Below, one piece after another: positions 35,906 through 47,985 of a DNA stretch of 64,000 bases. The stretch covers positions 18,647,885 to 18,711,884 of the forward strand of contig NC_083337.1 of the NCBI RefSeq assembly GCF_019175385.1. The letters run 5' to 3'. A program made the position numbers and the translations under genes. Origin of the DNA: Lycium barbarum (taxonomy: Eukaryota > Streptophyta > Magnoliopsida > Solanales > Solanaceae). The notes under the pieces were generated by a model. It ran no database searches. It saw nothing but the letters and a program-made list of their open reading frames with translations, and had not been told where the DNA came from. Position 1 is the first letter of the stretch; the number at the start of each line of letters is the position of its first letter.

Positions 35906-38627
35906 TGTCACGACCTAATTCAGGTAAGTCATGTGGGTACCTACCTTTCCCACCTCGGTAGGCGAACCCTCAACCCAATGATTGTAATAACACAATCAAT
36001 TAATTAAATAAGCGGAAGAGACAAAATCCCATAAGTCTGACGATAATAATATAGAAATTATGCAGAAGTAAGGGAAATACACCCCAGAGTCTGGTCTAAT
36101 CCATACAAGAGCATCTAACTAGAATATACAAGTCAGGAATACCAATAATACATCAAGACTGAATATGTCTCGGAATAGAAAATAAGACATAAATAAAGAA
36201 GAATCTTTAAGGCGACAGACGTCTCATGCTCACCCTGTAGACTTTAAGCAACTATCGGAGCGACTATCAGCCGCGAGAAACAGAAGTCGATCCCACCTGG
36301 AATTCTGCATTCATAAAAGAATGTAGCAAGTGCAGGTCAGAACAAAACCACAGTATTGGTAGGTATCATAGGCCGACCAAGTTTAGCTAACATAATCCAG
36401 ATAATAAAGTAAGATAAACCGGTAAATCAAAAAGTATAAGTCAAACATAAGCCAAAAACCGAGTTCACGTCATCATCTAGGTTATATCATCTAAACCCAA
36501 ATGTGCTAAGTCTCAATATATCCAATCCGAATCCAAATAACACAAGTATATCACCAATATCATCACAATCAAGCCATAGTGCAATGCAATGCAATAATAT
36601 ATGAAATGTGAATGCAATGAAATGCTGTGTGCACATATGTACTCTGGACGGAAGTATCGACGTCTTGATAACACAACCCATGGGGGACCCGCGGAGTCTA
36701 TGTACCTCACGGTCTGGCGACAACCTGGATACCGCTACCTTATGATCCCGGCACAAACCTCGAGAATCGCTACCACACAACCACGATTCCGGGACAACCA
36801 TCGGATATCGGTCCTCACGTCACTCTTTTCCAACTGAGCCCAGCTCATCACAGTGTTTCCTCAAGTATCATCAATGTATCAACAGTATATCATGAAGGAT
36901 GAGAATGCGTGCAATGTATGAGTTCAACATCAGTGATCAGATCAATATCACAAGTACCAAGCATGGGTACGCCAACAATATCATGAAAAGGCTACACAAG
37001 CCATATAGAACACTATCCTCGTATCAAACATTAACAAGTAAGATACTATAATATTATGATCAAGATATATCACTAGTCTCTAATATCTACTATCATCAAG
37101 TGGAATTAAGCCAACAACAATAGAACAAATCAAATAACAACACAACGGGGTGGCTAACCCTAATCAAAACAGGGCCCAAACTAAGACAATATCCAGCCCA
37201 ACTTCACACCCGAAGGTTTACATGCATTCTCCGACGATATCGTCTAAATATATGTTTCGCTAAATGAAGTCTCACCAAAGGTAAACCGTAACCTACCTGG
37301 AAGGCCGAACAATAATATCACCAACAATCACACCATAGCCTTTCCTTGCCTTTGAGCCTCGAGATCAAGAAAGTCTAGGCATATTCGAATCATGAAATTG
37401 GAATCAAGAAGAACATAAAAAAAAAATCCTACTTCTATTCAAGACCTAAATCCCCAATCTATGGAATAGGGTTTATGAACTAGAAGGGTGAAATTAGGAA
37501 TCTAAAAGTCCCAACATGAAATTAAACCTCTAGGTGATCAATTCCCATCAATGCCAAGCTAGAATAATCAACAATTCACTCAATTTCGGATTCTAGGCAA
37601 AACCCCCAAATTTGGGTATAAACCCTAACTTCTAATTCTGCAAATTTGCCTCTAATTAGGAAGAAGTTATGAAATAAAGGATTCTAATCATCAATTCAAT
37701 GGTTAAAGAAGCTAATCCAACCAACAGAGCATGATTTAGAAGCTTAGAAAGAATATTCATTAAACTCACTTTTAATCTTCCATCACTTAATGAACTAACA
37801 AGATAAAGGGATTTTAAGATGATTAGGGATAACGGAATAGCAAAGGGATTAGAAGGACTTACCACCAATAATCTTCTCCAAGAATACACTAGATTTGCTC
37901 CCAATATGAATCACTTTCGGAATAATAAATGAATGAAAAGACTTGGGGTTTTATATCATTAAATACCCCAGTCACTGCCCGCTCACTGCTTCCGCGATCA
38001 CTAAGATCGCTTCAGCTATAGCGCTTCGGCGCACTAGGCTACCGCTTCGGCGGTCCCTCAAGAAATGCCCAGACCGCTTTGGCGGTCCACCTACAGCTTC
38101 GGCGGTGCTGGTGTCGCCGAGGAGGGCACCAATAAGTACACTAGAAAATTCCCCAACTTTCATAGACTCCACCCGAAATCCCGACTAACGCTCGGAAATA
38201 TCTGCTCACATACCATATATGCTACACCCCATAACAATGCGGTACGAACACGCTCTTGGTCTCGAAATTTCCATCGGGGGGCCCGTTGACCGAGTCAAGC
38301 CCCGAAACCTCTAAACTAACTTTCCAACCCAAGTCCAAAATGCACCCAAGTACCTCGGGAACCAAACCAACTGTGCACACAAGCTTTAAATGACTATCCG
38401 GACCTCTCGGAATCGACGGATCTCCGATCAAAGTCTGTTTACCCAAAAGTCAACTTTGGGTCAAACTTTTTTGCTTTTAAGCCAAATCTTACCAAAACTC
38501 ACTCAATTCGAGTCCAATGACCTCAGGAAGCGTGCCAACAGTCCCCACGGGTCAAATACAAGCTAACGGAGCTCGGGAAAGGGTCAAAAGGGTCGGAAAT
38601 GCAATAACGACCAGACAAGTCGTTACA
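35906..38627 (-). mobile_element. Long solo LTR-like unit B3 (TSD CAAAG)
   Basis: Starts TGTCACGACCT, ends AAGTCGTTACA, 2722 bp, flanked by CAAAG (35901-35905, 38628-38632). It lies inside the 3' LTR of copia element 2. The palindrome block at 37975-38120 contains ACCGCTTCGGCGGT and ACCGCTTTGGCGGT. An ATATAAAACC motif on the minus strand (37950-37959) is the likely TATA. Confidence 0.87.
37975..38120. repeat. CCGCTTCGGCGG palindrome block in B3
   Basis: At least five hairpin-type units (GCTATAGCGC, ACCGCTTCGGCGGT, ACCGCTTTGGCGGT and decayed forms) lie next to the predicted TATA box. The minus-strand frame through it (37972-38172) is Pro/Ala/Arg-rich composition, not a protein family. Confidence 0.7.
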
Positions 38628-39460
38628 CAAAGTCACAGAAAAGGAAAACAGTAGTAAAAGATCTCGGAGGTAGAAGCCAACCCGACGAAGACCTCATCCG
38701 AAGTTGCGTAAGGAAAGCAGACCAATCAAATTAGATCTCGCCCAAAGCTACACAAGGAAAGAAGATCACTTATGTACCGCAAGAGAGATTCAAAATGTCG
38801 TCCAAAGCTACATAACGAAAGAAGACCACTAAGATGCGTAGAGAAGATTCCAATCATTCAATCAAGAACTCAAGTTCAGAGCCTACAAGGAAAGAAGATA
38901 ACCAGCATCTGAAGACAACCATACAGTCACAAAAGAGAAAGGAAAACTGACTGATTCAAGATCAATCAGGGAATCACTCAAATCCCTGATTGAAGACAAA
39001 TTCCCTTAGGTTACCTTAGAGCAAGCCAATCAAGATCAATCAAATGGAAAGATTGATCTGCTACCATATCTCAAGTCACAGAGCAGTTAACTATATAAAG
39101 AAAACATACAAGCCGAAGACAACCATGACTTCACTTGAGCAAAATATCTATTTACTCTTCATCTTGTGAAAAGCACTAAAGCTTGTAAAAGTCTGTGAGT
39201 GTTAGAAAAAAGAAAAGAGAGAATAGATAGTTATACAGGTAGAGGCTGTCACTAGAGGACAATTGGGAAACTGTCCAAGAACAAGAACCACGGTTCACGT
39301 CAAACCACTATTGTAACCAAGTTACCAAAAGGCTCTAAGGAAACCCTTGTAACCCAAAGGGAGTAAAATAGGCACTACATCGGTGATCCAAACCAGTATA
39401 AAAATTGTGTGTCCATTTACATTCCACATTCTATTACTTACTGTTAATTGTCTACTAACA

Positions 39461-41103
39461 GGTCCATCGTTAGAACCAAAACCCCCAAATTAGGATTAAA
39501 CCCTAACTAATCATAATCATAATCATAATCTTAGTCTAGATTAAAGATTCAAGGTTACAAGACATTAATTCATGAAATGCCATCTTAATATTAGCAAGAT
39601 TCATCAATAAAACTGATTAGTAAAGCCTAGAATTCAAAAACCCAAAATAAAGTTTGAAAATCATCTTCTCCAACTAACCCCATTCATTTCCACCATAGAT
39701 TTCAAGCCTAGAAGAGTAAATAATCATAATATAATGAAAAGGAACTCACCCCAAAGGTGAAACAACCTCAAGCCTCTTCAAATCGCCCGAAATGCTCTCT
39801 TAACCAAGGAATTTATGAATGCAAGGAAAGGGTTCGAAGTTGGAATATAAAAAGGATTTTTGATTTCAGCGATACTGCTCTTGCGGTCAAACGAACCACC
39901 ACAACTGTCACACCCTAGCGGAAAATCGTCCGCTGGGGCGGACCTCATTAATTATCTCGGATCTCGCCACAGCGGGCCAGGCTCCACTGAAGCGGACCCG
40001 CTGCGGCTCAATAGGTCTCGTCGGGGCGAAACACCAGAAACCAGCAAAATCTGGTTTTCACCAAGTTCACCCTAAAATCTCGGCATCAATCTGAGGCCTC
40101 CGGGATACAAACTAGACATGCACACACACATAAAAACATGCTACGAACTCACCCGTGGCCTCAAAATTCCCAACGGAGGTCTATTTGACCAAGTCAACCC
40201 CCAAACGACCAAAACCCACTTTCCAACCAATGACACAAAATGCTCCCGGGTGTCTCAGGAACCGAACCAAACATCCCACCAAGTCATAATTGACCCTCCG
40301 GATCTCATGGAATAGACGAATTTTCGAAAAAGGTCCGTTTACCCATAAATAGGGGTGTCAAATGGGCGGGTTGGGTTGAAATTGGCCCAATTAAAATGGG
40401 CTGAGGTAATAAATGGGTTGGGCTGAAATGGGCTAAGAATGGGCTGGGTCATGACCCGCCCAACTTGACCCAGTTTTTTTCAAGGGTCTATGCAAAAAAT
40501 ATTTTTCTAGAAAATTATTTTCGCGGATTTTTCGTGAAAAATATTTTTGAGGAAAACATTTTTCGTGGTAAATATTTTCGTGAAAAATATTTCCCTTCAT
40601 ATTAAACATATTTTCGTGAAAAATATTTTCCTTCATATCAAACATACCACAAACTTATAAGATACATGATACAAGAAAAGTGTATACACAAAAAAATAAA
40701 GTAAATCTTAAGCAACAAATCCAAATTTAAGTAAATCTTAAAAATGGGCTAGAATTGGGCTGGTATTGGGCTAAGTTGGAGATCACTTTAAAATGGGCTA
40801 TGTTGGGTTGGACTAACATCAGCCCAATATGAAATTATCTTGAGCCCAACCCATAAAAGTTTGGGCGGGTTGGGCGGGCCATCACCTTTTGGGCCGAATT
40901 TGACACCCCTACCTATAAGACAACTATTGATCAAAGGTTTTTCACTTTTAGGCTCTAATTCTCATGTCACATTTAACTCGCCCGACTACCTCGGAAATCG
41001 TGACACCCATCCCTGCTGGTCAAAATTATACTACCGAATCTCGGGGAAGGGTCCACTGGGGCAAAATAGTCAAAACGCAATAATGACCAAACGGGTTATT
41101 ACA
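39461..41103 (-). mobile_element. Truncated long LTR-like unit B4
   Basis: From AACCCCCAAATTAGG onward it parallels the second half of B3 and B1, and it ends GGGTTATTACA. The left part is missing where copia element 2 abuts. The palindrome block at 39865-40030 includes GTCCGCTGGGGCGGAC. A hAT-type MITE (40350-40911) is inserted in it. No duplication can be assigned because one end is lost. Confidence 0.65.
40350..40911. mobile_element. hAT-type MITE with 8-bp duplication
   Basis: Terminal inverted repeats TAGGGGTGTCAAAT and ATTTGACACCCCTA enclose repeated AATGGGCTG/GGGTTGGGC sequence. Flanks CCCATAAA (40342-40349) and CCTATAAG (40912-40919) match at 6 of 8, consistent with an old 8-bp hAT duplication. 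The centre holds repeated GTGAAAAATATTT. No transposase. Confidence 0.75.
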
Positions 41104-42033
41104 ATATAGCAATTCATTTCCTTTTGATTCTTTAATCATGCATTTCATATAATTTTTTCTTAATGTCTTTTTATATATTTAAATCATCATGTTAATATTA
41201 TACTAGTAATATTTAATATTTTTTTGATTTATCTATTAATTATATTTGATTGAAAATTTTAATAGTAACTTTTATTTTAGTTAAATAATAGTAATTTTAA
41301 TTAAAGACTTGCATAATCGATATTTAAAATAATTTCTTTCTATAGTGTAATTTTAATAGTAAACGTGCATTGATACATGTCCTTTTTCATAATTTGACAC
41401 TCAAAATCACTTATTAAAAAGATTAGCCTAACATTATCTGCTTATCAGAAGTACCCAAAAGCAGTTTTCAAATGAATTAGGCAAACAAAAACTGTTTTTC
41501 TCCAAAAGTACTTTTCTGAAAAGCTATTCTAATAAAAATGCTTCTAAAAAAAACAATCTTTAGTCGCTTGGCCAAACAGGCTCTAAGTTATAGTATTTGA
41601 CGAATGAGTCTAATGCGTATAATAAAAGGATGGGACATAATTTAAGTGACCAAATTATCTATAGGAACATTTATCATGTGTTCAAGAGTTTAATCAAAAC
41701 AAAAGTAGTCGATGTATTCTGTCTATATCCTTACCCTCGTCTCATCAAAAGGAAGATCTCATAAGACAGTAGTAAGAGAAAAAACAATTTTTCACGCATT
41801 CAATCATGGGTGGACAACTTGAGCAATAACCTTAAAAGGCATTGAATATGATCAAGAGGTAATAAATAACTTTATCCTTCTAACTTTGCCAGCAAGATGA
41901 AGTATTACAGAGTTCTACGGATCTCTGGAAAAATAATTAGAAAATTAACCAACAAAACATTCAATAATTCAATGCAATAATCTTCCAACGTTGCGGTTTC
42001 GGGAGCTACTTACAAATGACATCATAACTTCAT
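41104..42033. other. AT-rich spacer with a MITE end remnant
   Basis: No coding region seen. The part ending TTGGCCAAACAGGCTC near 41582 resembles the terminus of a common Solanaceae MITE, but no opposite terminus was found. Confidence 0.45.
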
Positions 42034-42041
42034 TTTTAGAA

Positions 42042-42599
42042 GGGCAAAGATGCAAACATACCCCTAAACTTTGCGATTTAGAGTATATATATACCTCTCG
42101 TTACAAAAGTAATGTATATATGTCCCTGTCGTTACAATATAGTGCAAATATATCCCCGTGCAAATATACCCCCCGTTACAAAATAGTGCAGATATACCCT
42201 TTTCGCTGACGGAATTGAAAAGAAAAATCATTTAGGTTATTTTTTAAATAAAAAAATGTCACATGACTTTAAAAATAAAGCCTACCCATTTTTTTTGGCT
42301 AGACATACTTTTCTAAGCCACATAGTAATTCTTTTATCTGGTGTGTCAGGTCTGATTCATTTAAAAAAATGACTAGACTTATTTTTTTAAAGTCGCGGAG
42401 ATTTTTTTAATTAAAAAATAACCTAAATAATTATTTTAAAAAAATCTCGTCAACGAAAAGGGTATATTTACACCATTTTGTAACGTATGGCTATAATTGC
42501 ACTATTTTGTAACGACATGAGTATATATACACCACTTTTGTAACGAGGAGTATATCTACTCTAAATTGCAAAGTTAAGGATATATTTGCACCTATACCC
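42042..42599. mobile_element. Large foldback MITE with 8-bp duplication TTTTAGAA
   Basis: Arms of about 230 bp are inverted copies: the left starts GGGCAAAGATGCAAAC and the right ends TTTGCACCTATACCC. Each arm contains three or four repeats of a roughly 30-bp unit with CGTTACAAAA. TTTTAGAA lies at 42034-42041 and 42600-42607. Nearly the whole element can fold into one hairpin. Confidence 0.75.
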
Positions 42600-42607
42600 T
42601 TTTAGAA

Positions 42608-42931
42608 CGGCAGATATTTTGAATTTTATTTGGGGTAAAACAATAACATCTGCTCATCAATAGCTGGCAACAGCTGCCAACTTAATTAAGCACGCTAACT
42701 AATTACAGTTACTAACTAATCTGCAGCTAACGAACTCGACAGTCCACTAACTAACTGAGTTGATCGACTGGACTGCCCCTTAAGGAACTACTGCAAGTAG
42801 CCGATTCCTTCACAATAATTACACGCCTAGAAGATACCACTTCTTCCTTGAAAGCAAGAGCTCATCTGCAAGTTAATACTCCATTAATTACAAAGAGATG
42901 GGTTAGATTGTTCAAATTAATTATATTCTAG
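42608..42931. other. Spacer, nothing recognised
   Basis: Contains a run of short CTAACTAA-type repeats but no gene, RNA or element boundary that I can support. Confidence 0.5.
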
Positions 42932-42946
42932 TTCTCTAAAGAGAAA

Positions 42947-43025
42947 TCTCTACCCGTCAAAAGGTAGAGGTAAGGTCTGCATACACTCTAGCCTCTTCAG
43001 ACTTCACCTGGTGGGATTATACTGG
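42947..43025 (+). mobile_element. (TTG)n-tailed retroposon, left part
   Basis: Contains GTAGAGGTAAGGTCTGCATA and ends GTGGGATTATACTGG. It continues at 59041-59069, where the (TTG)n tail lies. A perfect 15-bp duplication TTCTCTAAAGAGAAA flanks the whole (42932-42946, 59070-59084). It is a SINE or a 5'-truncated RTE derivative of about 108 bp. Confidence 0.8.
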
Positions 43026-43643
43026 TGTTTACCCCCCAAAAGATACCGTTAAATTTATTAGTGATTTAAATGATATGTGAATTGATTTATTATGAATTTG
43101 AATAAAGACTAAGAAACAAGTAAAGAAATCAAATAAATATATTGCAAGAAAAGATAAAATAAGCCTGGGCTATATGAGATCGGAGGAAATCCTTTGACGA
43201 AGATTACTCCGGGTGAACACATAGCCTTTCAGAACTTTTATGAATTCGACACAAATAAGAATAACAAAAGGACAACTTTTGCTTTATAAATTCGAATATG
43301 AATTGTAAATCTCTGAAAAAGATGATCCCTATCACATTGAGCCTAAGCTCCTTTTATAGGTGATAATCACTAGCATTGAGTTGCAAAACATGCCCAATAA
43401 TGAGCAATAATGACCAATTAATGCCACTTAAATGTAGGGTCTAGCTCTAAATCTGGACCGGTCATGTAACGCCTGGTACTCATAAATGACCCGTACAAAT
43501 TGCTTCAAAACTCTCGCTCCGGGTCCGCATGGAATCATTCCCTCCGGATTCAACTGATTAATGTGCCATTGTTTTAACCTTGTCTGCCACGTGTCTTCCT
43601 TCCCCCGTGCCACGCGTAACCTACCACTTTTTTACCGTATACA
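43026..43643 (-). repeat. 3' LTR of the gypsy element
   Basis: 618 bp, from TGTTTACCCCC to GTATACA on the plus strand. It matches 52834-53449 along its length with scattered substitutions and small indels. The moderate divergence indicates an insertion old enough to have accepted further insertions. Confidence 0.85.
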
Positions 43644-43661
43644 TATAGTCTCCCCACTGCT
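43644..43661 (-). other. Polypurine tract region of the gypsy element
   Basis: On the minus strand GAGCAGTGGGGAGACTATA directly precedes the LTR start TGTATACGG. Confidence 0.6.
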
Positions 43662-43908
43662 CGGTGGAATAGCATAGTCAAACCAGGAAGTGGATTTGAA
43701 ACGATTTCAAGAACACCCAACCTTTATGGAGGGAGACTGAAACGTCCCGATGGTTCATTTGAATAGACAACTGTCAAATCATTATTCAATGCCTTCCCTG
43801 TGAAACGTCGACGACCTTTCAATCGTGTCACCATGATTGACATAAAGCTGTCATTTATTAAAAGTCGGGATCCTTAGTATTCCGATCATTATTAACATCA
43901 CTGCCTTG

Positions 43909-43919
43909 TATAAATAAGG
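43909..43919 (+). promoter_or_regulatory. TATA box of the antisense ORF
   Basis: TATAAATAAGG lies 127 bp upstream of the ATG at 44036 and on the same strand, opposite to gag. It suggests that the antisense gene has its own promoter inside the element. Confidence 0.6.
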
Positions 43920-44035
43920 ACAATATCTACTCCCAAAATAAACCAGATCCTTCTTTCCTTATATGAAAAATTTCTTCAAAAGCCTTCTTTGTACTCTCCC
44001 CTTTACTTGTTGTTTTTGCAGCACGAATCATCACC

Positions 44036-46160
44036 ATGTCTGATCAGCCTCACCATCTCAGTCTTCACCCACTCATTCTCCGGAACCTTCACCCACTCAT
44101 TCTCCGGAAAACAAGCCTGACAATGATATTCCTACTCCTGTGCGCCATTCAGGTAAAGCCCATATTTCTCCTACAAGTCAGAAATTGACTTGCAACCCCT
44201 TGCTACCGATGTACTACCCTCAGGTTTTAAATATCATGGGGACTTTCGCATAAAGAATCTCTATAAGAGATTAATTCATTAATCACATCCGATATCCTTT
44301 CTCAAGTGCGTGAGGATGGAAATTTTGGTCCAGAAATCACTGTTGCGGTCGTTGGACCTGAAGTCAGGCTGAACCACCACGTTGAAGGCTTTTCCATGGT
44401 TTACACCTGTCTTTTTTCAATTGGTTTCAAACTCCCTATTCCCGAAATCATTGAAGGTTTCTGCCGTCGTTAAAGAATTTGCACAGGCCAAGTGGCTCCT
44501 CAAATTTGGCTCTTAATATACTTCATTCAAATCTTAGCCGACCAAGCCGGAATCACATTTACTCTTCACCACTTGATGCACTTGTGTTCACCTCGGTTAT
44601 TTCGAGGAGGATTGATACACATGTTCCCTCGAGGAAAACGTAGTTTGATCAACCCTGAAGATGACTTTGATCGGGGATGGTTACACAGATTCATAATGAT
44701 CTGGATCAATCAGTTGCACTGTCCATCATTTGAACTCTTCCCTGAAACTTGGAACATTACTCGTAAGTGTCTCTTGAAAACCTCATTTCCTTATTGCGAA
44801 TTTTTTTGCTTATTTCATTTAATTCTATCCGGTTCTTTTACGCTCTTCTAAGCCGTTCTCGTGGAGCCAGAGCTCATAGTTGAGATTTTTGAATAGGTAG
44901 TAGATCTTTTACGTGCTTCTCCCAACATGACCCGGTCTTAGAAAAGCATGACCTCCAACTGGTGGAAGGGAAAGGATCACAGTAAGCAAATGAAATTTTT
45001 CATCCATTTAAAACTCAGTTTCTTTTCTTATATATATATATATGCTTCCTTTCCAGGCCTTCCGATGAGAAGATATGTTTCCCGGAGAGTCCCCACTCGC
45101 AATGTAGCTTTATCCAATATCGTTCAGGTCACTGATACCAACCGTTAATGGAGGCCTCGGGATACTACCAGTTCCCCTACGATGGGGATTGGCTCCCGAG
45201 TGCGGACTCACCACAGGCTTATCGAGGCATGTAAAGAAGTTCAATATGGATTTGTTCATATTGATGATGACGATGAGGAAAATATGATCGGTGAGCCTGA
45301 AGGACACTTACCCGATGGTTCTTGCTTCTAAAAAACCCAAAGCTCCCCCTGGAACTCATTTGGAGAGCCTTGTCGCTCTAATTTTTCAACCCTCAAGGGG
45401 AAGTATTGTTCCGCCTTTTAGTGCGGATGCCGGGACATCAACCTCATCACCACTCCCCAAACCTCCGGTTATTAGCTTGGAATCATCTCTTGCTCACCTA
45501 GCCAATTTATTCCTTCAGTTACTCGTACTATCTTCCTCTTAAACTATTTCACAAGCCCCCTATATCTTCAATTGGCCATTGAATATCTCTGTTCAGGGTC
45601 ATGTGGCTGCTATGTCGACTGCGGATCTTGTCCGAACCATCATTCCTTCCCGTGGAGAAGAAAAGCTTCAAGAAGACAATCATCGTCTTAGGGCTGAAGT
45701 TGAGAGGCTCCAGGCTGATATTCGGGATTCTTATTCCCTTCAAGCTTCTCTGAGGTTGCGTTTGGAGAACGTGACCAATTCTCTAAGGGACAGGGAGAAT
45801 TCTTTGCAGATACTAACATCATCGTATGTCAGCCTTCAAAACAAAGCGGCCAAGTGAGAGAATGATTTGAGCAATGCTCATGGCCAACTTGATAGTGTTA
45901 AAGTCTCTCGTGATCGCCACCGAACGAAATGCCAAAAAATAAGGATTCATCACGATCGAGCTATCTTGAAGATTCGGGGAGACACTCTCTAAGAAGCAAG
46001 CGCCAATGACTTTGACCGCCTTACGTCCTTACTCGATGCGGAATCGACTTTGAAGCCGTTGAATTGCATATTGAGGATATCCAAGGCACCGAGGGAAATG
46101 ATCAGGGGAGTGAAGTTTCTGACGTCCCACCTATTGCAGGAGATGCTCCAAACATTTAGC
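44036..46160 (+). pseudogene. Antisense ORF of the gypsy element (Transposase_28-like), spliced and decayed
   Basis: The start is placed at the ATG at 44036 (MSDQPHH), downstream of a TATA box. A conserved region around 44340-44770 includes VEGFSMVYTCLFSIGFKLP, then QVAPQIWLLIYFIQILADQA, and HHLMHLCSPRLFRGGLIHMF with RGWLHRFIMIWINQL. This matches the protein family catalogued as putative gypsy-type transposon (Transposase_28-like). A donor CGTAAGT at about 44769 and an acceptor TTTCCAG at about 45056 suggest an intron. Downstream lies a coiled coil (45579-45857, ending SYVSLQNKAAK) and an acidic C-terminal tail ending DAPNI before TAG at 46158-46160. In-frame stops, including TAA before RICTGQVAP, show decay. 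Its function in the element is unknown. Confidence 0.6.
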
Positions 46161-47985
46161 CCCTTTATTTTTGCTCTAAGCCCCCTTTTGTTTGAACATT
46201 AGTTTAATTTTGTGAATTTTCTCTGTTTGTTTGGATTAAACTTGAGTGGACCATGGGACCGAGCATGCTGGTCCCTTTCGCGGGTTTATAACTCATTTCA
46301 AGATCAGTTTACCGATCTTTGGACTTGTCTTTTGAATGATCTAGTTTTGCACCTCATAATTATCAAATCTCAATATCTTTTATTGTTTCTAAGAAGAACC
46401 AACTCGAAATTAACCTTTCATATAATAACTGGGCTTGGGCTCTTTTAAAGAGCACACATTCTGCCCCCTTCTTTTTTTATGACTATTTGTTCGGTCATGT
46501 CGATACATTTATACTTCGACCTTTAAACAAAGATATTCTCAACAAAAATGAGGTCTTATAATTTTGACCTTTTTATGATAAAATTTTCAAAAATGAACTT
46601 TCAACGTCTCATATTTTCAGAGATGAATTTTCTGTGCTATTATGTCCTTTCATAATGGTAACAATTATAACACAACAACTGACTGTTCAAAAATTCTGAC
46701 TATTCAAGTAGTCTTCTTACTTCACTTGTCGATCTCAATTTTGATCAATGACTAACTCCACCTAAATTCAATTCTATGCAAATATCGACCATCTCTTCAT
46801 CTGATTTTAGCTTCGTTCGTACCGATCTTTCTCAATCTAATTTGGTTCGGGTAGATTACGCTTTAAATGGATTTATCCGGATTAAACACTTCCGAATGAA
46901 TACTTCATACGGCTTTATTCAGGAAAATTACTTCCGAATGTATATTTTAGATGACTTTGATTCGGGCAAATTACTTCCGAATGTACTTGTTATAACCGAT
47001 TTTTGTATTGGTCGGGTACAATTCTTCTGACTTCGTTATTTATAAATAAGGCCTTACACTTAGGCTAATGAATTTAGATGTCTCTAACTCATTTTGGCAT
47101 ACTTGTTTGAATGTATACTTTACATTCGGTAATTCGTTTACTCTAATAGCACTTCAAAACGCTCAAGCACATGCAATTCTAAATCGTAGCTCAACATCTG
47201 TGGAGAAAAAGTCTATTTGACTGGAAAAATATTCTCTATCAATTTATAATAATGAATACATTAAATCAGGGGGTTGATTCAGACTGTCCCGGATTTCTTT
47301 TTAACCGATTTCGATCCTGGGAATCAGTCCCTAGTATTACAACATTATTTTCAAGGAAAATCCTCCAATGATTACATAAAAATTTTTGGCACCACTTGCC
47401 CCTTCCTTCGCACCCCCCAGTACTCTCTTTTGGTTCAGCTTCTTAACTTTATTTTTTACACGGATTGGGCAATCTCCGGAACATCCAACGATCCCTTCTC
47501 CTTATAATTCTTTCGTTCTTAATTTAGAGTAACACATTTTATGTTGCTGCCTCATTAAAATCCTTGCCGGAAAAACTCTTTTTTTTTGGATAAAAACCTG
47601 TCGAAGGGACAAAGCTTGTAGCACGTGTTTTAAAAATTCTGCGAATAGTCTTCCCATGCTTTTAAAAGTGCTCTCGTTTTCCGTGAAAAGACGAAACTAT
47701 CCTTTGCCTGCAACAATGTTAGTGCTTAAAGAAGACAACTTTATCTAATCAGAAGACATACCTTAAACAACAACTCTGCTTTAAATGACGTGATGCGAAC
47801 TTCCTTTTTTATAACAGCTCATTAAATTCTCCCTTCAGGTTACTTTTTGAGTCCCTGTTATTATGGGAAGCATTCCCATGATACCTAATTTTACTTCGGG
47901 AATACCAGTCCAAACAACCCGGTAACCCTTTTTTTTTTTTGAAGTAACGAGTGAATCGATACTTTCTTTTCCGACTTCCGGCATC
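46161..47985. other. Spacer of the gypsy element where pol should be
   Basis: Neither strand shows an RT, RNase H or integrase motif. Short direct repeats with ATTACTTCCGAATG occur near 46860-46990. Several poly-T tracts are present. I read it as a pol deletion or replacement. Confidence 0.6.

Larger units (their letters stand above)
30976..39460 (+). mobile_element. Sirevirus-like copia element 2, 5'-truncated, degenerate
   Basis: Plus strand. The order is protease/GAG-pre-integrase junction, integrase, RT, RNase H (to 33718), an env-like region (about 33880-35440), a polypurine tract and a 3' LTR (35792-39460, split by unit B3). Gag and the 5' LTR are missing. It is the same class as copia element 1 but on the opposite strand. 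Decay is moderate, with the longest single frames in integrase (268 codons) and RNase H (203 codons). Confidence 0.8.
35792..39460 (+). repeat. 3' LTR of copia element 2, split by unit B3
   Basis: Begins TGTTAGCTC after the polypurine tract and ends CTACTAACA, giving about 942 bp of LTR once the 35906-38627 insertion and one duplicate are removed. A TATATAAAG motif lies near 39102. A GGGAATCACTCAAATCCC hairpin lies near 38969-38986, and degenerate direct repeats with AAAGCTACA lie at 38700-38830. Confidence 0.65.
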
